DNA of 45,061 nucleotides from Actinomycetales bacterium. GTDB taxonomy: Bacteria; Actinomycetota; Actinomycetes; Mycobacteriales; Micromonosporaceae. The notes beneath the pieces are model-generated. The model searched no databases. It saw only the letters and a list, made by a program, of their open reading frames with translations, and was not told where the DNA came from. The stretch covers positions 1-45,061 of the forward strand of contig PKFB01000063.1 in NCBI GenBank assembly GCA_002919305.1. Direction: 5' to 3'. The position numbers and the translations under genes are program-made. Shown here piece by piece: positions 41,600 through 45,061 of this stretch. Every line of letters starts with the position of its first letter. The stretch's first letter is position 1.

Positions 41600-41847
41600 G
41601 GACGACCGGCGGGTTCGGCCCGGCGCCTCCGGCCCTCGGACGACTGGGAAGTCCGGCTCGCTGGCGCCGCACTGGGCGTACCCCTCGCCGGTGACGCGTG
41701 GGTATGGCCGGTCCCGACAGCCTGGTGTTGTCCGTCGACGCCCCCGCAAAGCTGACCGCGCACCGCGACACGATCCGCCTCGCGTTTATCGCCGCGCTGC
41801 AGCATCTGCCACCACGGCACCGGGCCGTGTTGATCCTGCGTGACTGA
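41600..41847 (+). pseudogene. Frameshifted, truncated ECF sigma factor remnant
   Basis: Two adjoining frames read as one protein. The first gives RRLRPSDDWEVRLAG... to DAWVWPVP (to about 41722), the second, from about 41715, gives PDSLVLSVDAPAKLTAHRDT, IRLAFIAALQHLPPRHRAVL and ILRD before TGA 41845. The second part is the start of sigma region 4 of ECF factors (LAFVAALQHLPPRQRAVL... is the consensus I know). Region 2 and the end of region 4, including the HTH, are missing, so it is a non-functional relic. Confidence 0.72.
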
Positions 41848-42094
41848 TTCCCTTCCCGGACAGGCATGCCGCACCCGGGGCCCCGCCCCCGTGCCTTCAG
41901 CGACTCTGTGAGGTCGTGGGCCCCGGTCCAGCGGGTCACGGCGGCACACCGGACCCTTCAGCCCACGCTGAACCCGCCCCAGTTCAGGCTCCGGACCGTC
42001 AGCTGCCTGGACACGCTGGCTCAGCAGTGCGTCATTCCCAGAAGCAGCACTCCCAGAAGGAGTACGCCCGCAGCGGGCCTTTACGCTCCCACGC
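41848..42094. other. Intergenic after sigma remnant
   Basis: No gene supported. A small hairpin GCCCGC-A-GCGGGC followed by CTTT lies at about 42067-42079 on the plus strand. Confidence 0.35.
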
Positions 42095-42655
42095 TTAACG
42101 CGGCGCATCGGCCGTACCGGTCAGTTGCTCAACCCGGTCGAGAGCGGCCATCCACGGGAAGGACTTCAGGTACCAGGAACCGCTTCCCGGTGGATGGGGT
42201 TCCCACTGGCCAGGGCCATAGATGATGTGGACACCTTCGGCGCGCAGATCGTCGATCGCGCGTTGGAAGGGTCGTCGGGCGGCCAAGGCGGTGTTGACGA
42301 AAGGCACCACAACGATGGGGATGTCGAGGTTGACGGCCTCGGCGAGCAGGGTCAAAGCGTAGGTGTCGCTGCTGCCGTTGGCCCACTTGTTGATGGTGTT
42401 GTACGTCGCCGGCGCGACGATGATCGCGTCCATGCGGGGTCCTTGAGGCTCCCCCGGTTTGCGGTGACGGCTACGCACCGGATTGCCGGTGAGGATCTCC
42501 AACGCCGGAACATCAATGAAGTCCAAAGCCGCGGGAGTAGTGATGACACTGACCTTCCACCCGCGCTGTTGGGCCTCAACGATCAACTGGCGCGCGTGGG
42601 AGGCGGGACCCGCCGCGCACAGCACAAGCGCGAGGGACCGACCTGTATTCATCAT
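42095..42655 (-). CDS. Flavoprotein of HFCD family
   Basis: 186 residues. LALVLCAAGPASHARQLIVE, then VSVITTPAALDFID, MDAIIVAPATYNTINKWANG (the flavin-binding P-A-T-x-N-T-x-x-K motif of the EpiD/Dfp HFCD family), SSDTYALTLLAEAVNLDIPI and VVVPFVNTALAARRPFQRAI. Family members bind FMN and decarboxylate cysteine-containing peptides or PPC; this clade is a stand-alone actinobacterial protein of unknown substrate. The ATG overlaps the TGA of the XRE regulator (ATGA), a pairing that I know as frequent in actinomycetes. Confidence 0.88.
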   Translation of the reverse strand: MMNTGRSLALVLCAAGPASHARQLIVEAQQRGWKVSVITTPAALDFIDVPALEILTGNPVRSRHRKPGEPQGPRMDAIIVAPATYNTINKWANGSSDTYALTLLAEAVNLDIPIVVVPFVNTALAARRPFQRAIDDLRAEGVHIIYGPGQWEPHPPGSGSWYLKSFPWMAALDRVEQLTGTADAPR

Positions 42656-44178
42656 GTGGCTCCTACTCGGTGAGCGAGACCACGGACATGCGTGAGGATG
42701 CTGTTGGGAGCGCGCCGCAAGAGGTCAGTGACCAGCCCACGCACCGCCGGGCGAGAGGAGACCTCCTCAGGTGCCAGCTCCTCTGCGATCCGCAGGGCGT
42801 GCAGCGCGCGGTCGTATTTCCCCCACTGCAGGAAGGCACGGGCCACGTCGATGAACAGCGCGGCCTTACGCTCCACGATGGGGACGCGATCCAAATCGAC
42901 GCGACGGGCGTACTCGATAGCCTGACCGGCGTCTCCCAAGGTCACAGCGATGTTGACCCGGTGCAGCAAGACATTGGTGGGCCCGAACGCTGTCCACCGG
43001 TAGTTGTGATCCCCACCCAGACGACGCCCGGCCTGCTCGGCCTCCTCAAGAAGCTCAAAGGCACTGGAACGGTCACCGCACCGGGCAGCGGCCGATCCGC
43101 CCCGCAGCAGCAGCGCCCCATAGACCGATAGCGACTCCGGGGTCGTGGGAACGGTGGAGTCCAGCGCTTCCGCCGCGGCACGGGCGGTGGCGACGGCCTG
43201 CCGGTGGTGCCGCCCGTTCACCATGGCGTGCGTGAGAATCCGGACGCTGGAGGCGAGCATGACCGGGTCTTGGCTACGCCGCGCGGCCCGCACGCTCTGA
43301 TCAGCCGCCAACCACGCCAGTCCGTTATCGCCTAACTTCAGCAAAAGGCTTGCGGCGACATGGTGCGCATCGGCCGATAACGCCTCGACGAGCTCTTTTT
43401 GATCCCCTGCGAGGTGGTCGGCGGTGGCGCGCAGCCTGACGAGCAGCTCCGGCAACGGGTCGATCAGTTCCGAGTACCGGCACGCCTGATAGCGCTTCTT
43501 GACCGCGGTCACGGCCCGAGACAGGTCAACCAGGGAGACGGTTTCTGGGTCGAAGCTCGGGTCAGGCTCGGAACAGCCGGTCAGGGCCGACAAGAAACTC
43601 GCTGACGTCGGGCGCGACGGGGTGGCTGACCCAACGGTCGTGCCGGCCAGGAGCGCGCCGGTGAGGCCCAAAAGGGCACGCCGCCGCATGGAATCACTCT
43701 CCTCATCACACTCGGTCAGCAAAAACGAGTCACTGAGGGGATCGACCAAGGGATCGTTGAGGTCACTGGTGGTCCCCCTCAGGGGTGAGCCGCCCCACGG
43801 ATCCATCACGCTGGGTGGCAACGCGCTCACCGTGGCCATCGGCCCCATCGAGGACATGTCCGTTGACCGGGCGTCCACTGACCGGCGGGTGGGGGCTAGT
43901 CCTAGCGTCATCCGGGCGTGGTCGGGCATACCCAGCCCGTCCGCGATCCGCTCCATCAACTCCAGCTCGGTGACCTGCCGGCGTCCGGTCATGATGCTGG
44001 AGACCTGAGGCTGTGTAATCCCCACAGCGATGGCGATCCGAGTCTGACTTGCGCCAGTCCACTGCCTCAGAAGGCGGAATAGGCGACCGACGTCTCGGCG
44101 GATGAGCGCCTCACGTACGTCGTGACGCCGCCAGAAATCACCGGTGATAGTCAAGGACCAGTCCACTCGTCCTGCCAT
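42652..44178 (-). CDS. XRE-family regulator with TPR repeats
   Basis: 508 residues from ATG 44178; GTG 44193 lies in an inverted repeat and has its ribosome site too close. HTH near residues 25-90: VGRLFRLLRQWTGASQTRIA, VGITQPQVSSIMTGRRQVTE, LMERIADGLGMPDHARMTLG. A linker contains MRRRALLGLTGALLAGTTVG, a Tat-like or membrane-like stretch found in this family of regulators, and the C-terminal ~300 residues are TPR-like helices (ARRSQDPVMLASSVRILTHA; ARAFLQWGKYDRALHALRIA). It likely controls the coupled flavoprotein gene. A 9-bp inverted repeat covers its start, suggesting autoregulation. Confidence 0.86.
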   Translation of the reverse strand: MAGRVDWSLTITGDFWRRHDVREALIRRDVGRLFRLLRQWTGASQTRIAIAVGITQPQVSSIMTGRRQVTELELMERIADGLGMPDHARMTLGLAPTRRSVDARSTDMSSMGPMATVSALPPSVMDPWGGSPLRGTTSDLNDPLVDPLSDSFLLTECDEESDSMRRRALLGLTGALLAGTTVGSATPSRPTSASFLSALTGCSEPDPSFDPETVSLVDLSRAVTAVKKRYQACRYSELIDPLPELLVRLRATADHLAGDQKELVEALSADAHHVAASLLLKLGDNGLAWLAADQSVRAARRSQDPVMLASSVRILTHAMVNGRHHRQAVATARAAAEALDSTVPTTPESLSVYGALLLRGGSAAARCGDRSSAFELLEEAEQAGRRLGGDHNYRWTAFGPTNVLLHRVNIAVTLGDAGQAIEYARRVDLDRVPIVERKAALFIDVARAFLQWGKYDRALHALRIAEELAPEEVSSRPAVRGLVTDLLRRAPNSILTHVRGLAHRVGAT

Positions 44179-44184
44179 GAACGC

Positions 44185-44210
44185 TATCGTCACACCTCAC
44201 GGTGACGATA
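44185..44210. promoter_or_regulatory. Inverted repeat at XRE start (probable operator)
   Basis: TATCGTCAC (44185-44193) and GTGACGATA (44202-44210) are perfectly complementary with an 8-base spacer, seven bases upstream of ATG 44178. Size and position fit an XRE dimer site. Confidence 0.7.
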
Positions 44211-44547
44211 TGTGGCGACACGACCACCAGAAGCTACCTATCAGCTTCGCTGATTAGCTCCCCGCATAGACCGCCCACGGTTACACCCCCCGTTTCCACC
44301 CGACCGCCACCGATCGAACCCGCTACTTCAACCGTTTCATCCCTGAATGCACATATACGCACTTCTAGTCCGGTTAGGACTCCCCGCGTGTCGGGTTCAC
44401 GGACGGCGAAAGACCCGGTTACGGCAGGGCCAAGAGCGGCGGTGGTCGGACAGCGTGGGCACATCCATCCGATACGGTCACTGGCGGTCAGCGCACCGGT
44501 CGGGTGCGCCGCTCCTCGTCTTCCTCCGGGGTGGTGTGGACCACCCG
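44211..44547. other. Intergenic region between XRE gene and DUF2071 remnant
   Basis: 340 bases with no supported gene. The left part should hold the XRE promoter. TATCAGCTTCGCTGATTAG at 44240-44258 contains a small inverted repeat (TCAGC-TTC-GCTGA). Confidence 0.4.
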
Positions 44548-44880
44548 TCACCGCGTCACCAGCTTCGGGCGACCGATGTGGACCGGTACGCCGGGGGAGG
44601 CGTGCGTCAGCGGTGGCGTTGTTGGTGCGGGCAGACCAGCCGCCTCGATCAGGTCCTGCCGCACCTCCAGCGCTTCGGCCCGACGCAGCGGCCACGGCGG
44701 ATGCCACACATCGACCGCGATCAGTCTGCCCAGGTGGCTGGAGTAGAGGCGGTAGCGCTCGGTGAGGAAGCAGTCGAGCGGCTCCAGTTCCTGCTCCTGA
44801 TAGCCAGCGCCGAGCCGAACCCGCACCTGGTAACTGGCACCGGCCGAACCAAGCACCCGCCGTTGCCCCCGATACACCAC
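44548..44880 (-). pseudogene. 3' half of a DUF2071 (YqjF-like) gene cut by an IS element
   Basis: About 110 residues read as the C-terminal half of DUF2071: RGQRRVLGSAGASYQVRVRL, DCFLTERYRLYSSHLGRLIA, VDVWHPPWPLRRAEALEVRQ, LIEAAGLPAPTTPPLTHASP and GVPVHIGRP. The DFFLT.RW.LY and HPPWPL..A blocks are family hallmarks. Full members have about 230-250 residues. The similarity stops at 44880, exactly where the IS right end begins, so the 5' half should lie beyond the element, outside the window. Confidence 0.82.
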
Positions 44881-44889
44881 GTGACTCCT

Positions 44890-44909
44890 CCGCTCCCTGA
44901 AGGGAGCGG
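44890..44909 (-). ncRNA. Putative omega-RNA terminal hairpin of the IS right end
   Basis: On the minus strand CCGCTCCCT-TC-AGGGAGCGG is a 9-bp stem after the tnpB stop, followed by AGGAGTCAC and then host sequence. By analogy with characterised TnpB systems this is the scaffold just before the guide; the full RNA would begin inside tnpB. Not demonstrated here. Confidence 0.5.
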
Positions 44910-44916
44910 CTTCTCG

Positions 44917-45061
44917 CTAGGCCGCTTCCGCAGCGTCGCGAAGGGCAAGCCCTGCCCTGAGAATGTTCTCGGCCGCGTTCACGTCGGCGTGCGCGGTATG
45001 CCCGCACGCCGTACAGGCGAACTCGGCTTGGGTGACGCGGTTCTCCGCAGCGCAGTGCCCG
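44917..45061 (-). CDS. TnpB (IS605 OrfB) family nuclease, C-terminal fragment at window edge
   Basis: 47 codons open to the window edge, ending TAG 44917. Reading toward the C-terminus: GHCAAENRVTQAEFACTACG then HTAHADVNAAENILRAGLAL. The CxxC of ACTAC with the preceding partly visible zinc ribbon, and ADVNAAENI holding the last RuvC Asp, are diagnostic for TnpB/OrfB. TnpB is an RNA-guided DNA endonuclease ancestral to Cas12; it helps the element persist. The remaining ~350 residues, and any TnpA gene, lie beyond the window. Confidence 0.9.
   Translation of the reverse strand, partial: GHCAAENRVTQAEFACTACGHTAHADVNAAENILRAGLALRDAAEAA

Larger units (their letters stand above)
44881..45061 (-). 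mobile_element. IS200/IS605-type element, right end (left end outside window)
   Basis: Contains the C-terminus of a TnpB gene and, after its stop, the right end GAAGCCGCTCCCTTCAGGGA with GCGGAGGAGTCAC, of the form shared by actinobacterial IS605-group elements. The hairpin CCGCTCCCT / AGGGAGCGG lies at 44890-44909. In this group the 3' end of tnpB and the right end make the TnpB guide RNA, whose guide would be read from 44880 downward. Confidence 0.85.

Noticed and set aside
44234-45007. Minus-strand frame of 257 codons across the DUF2071 remnant
   Set aside because: It runs through the IS end and the DUF2071 fragment in the wrong frame; the family content lies in other frames.
1-45061. CRISPR array or rRNA genes
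   Set aside because: No regularly spaced repeats and no rRNA sequence seen.

Overview
The window is high-GC DNA with divergent and overlapping ATGA/GTGA gene starts, GTG starts, T-poor hairpins at gene ends and a gene content (galU, rimJ, a sepX/glpR-like gene, fmdB, mscL, HxlR regulators, XRE-TPR regulators, CsoR, a CBM2 protein) typical of a filamentous actinobacterium. Something near Streptosporangiales is my best guess, but the sequence alone does not fix a genus.

Layout. 1-3.05 kb (minus): GPP34 protein, an APC amino-acid permease and a GNAT acetyltransferase that runs off the left edge, probably one operon. 3.35-8.1 kb: an XRE-TPR regulator, then a translationally coupled chain of two small ORFs and a GT4 glycosyltransferase rich in rare TTA codons, then an opposing heme-oxygenase-like diiron enzyme. 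8.1-11.7 kb: a gene-poor, partly decayed stretch with one XRE regulator between two copies of a structured ~138-bp direct repeat, ending at a tRNA-Ala(CGC). 12-21 kb: a housekeeping block, gnd; sepX/glpR-like, rimJ-like and galU; a GGDEF diguanylate cyclase; 5-formyltetrahydrofolate cyclo-ligase; fmdB behind a CIRCE element; mscL; a 53-aa protein; a universal stress protein. Between galU and rimJ lies a broken moeA/glp gene, exactly where actinobacteria keep the gephyrin-like partner of SepX/GlpR.

21.9-24.4 kb: an AT-rich gene-poor stretch and a secreted CBM2 + Cip1-like protein. 24.6-29 kb: a copper operon (csoR, copZ, a secreted His-rich protein, copC, a copD-ctaG fusion). 29.2-36 kb: a perfect LexA-type box without an obvious gene, then HxlR regulators, an SDR, a WrbA quinone reductase, two pirins and a LUD protein, which look like a quinone/electrophile-stress region. 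36-40.7 kb: a TetR/MFS efflux pair with a clear palindromic operator, and an SDR-hydrolase pair. 40.7-45 kb: a membrane protein, a frameshifted ECF sigma remnant, an XRE-TPR/flavoprotein pair, and a DUF2071 gene cut by an IS200/IS605-type element whose TnpB C-terminus and right-end hairpin close the window.

The most notable points are the pseudogenised moeA/glp, CIRCE at fmdB, the lone LexA box, the duplicated structured repeat, the TTA-rich small-ORF/glycosyltransferase chain, and the TnpB insertion junction. I did not find a complete, clearly new multi-gene defence or biosynthetic system.
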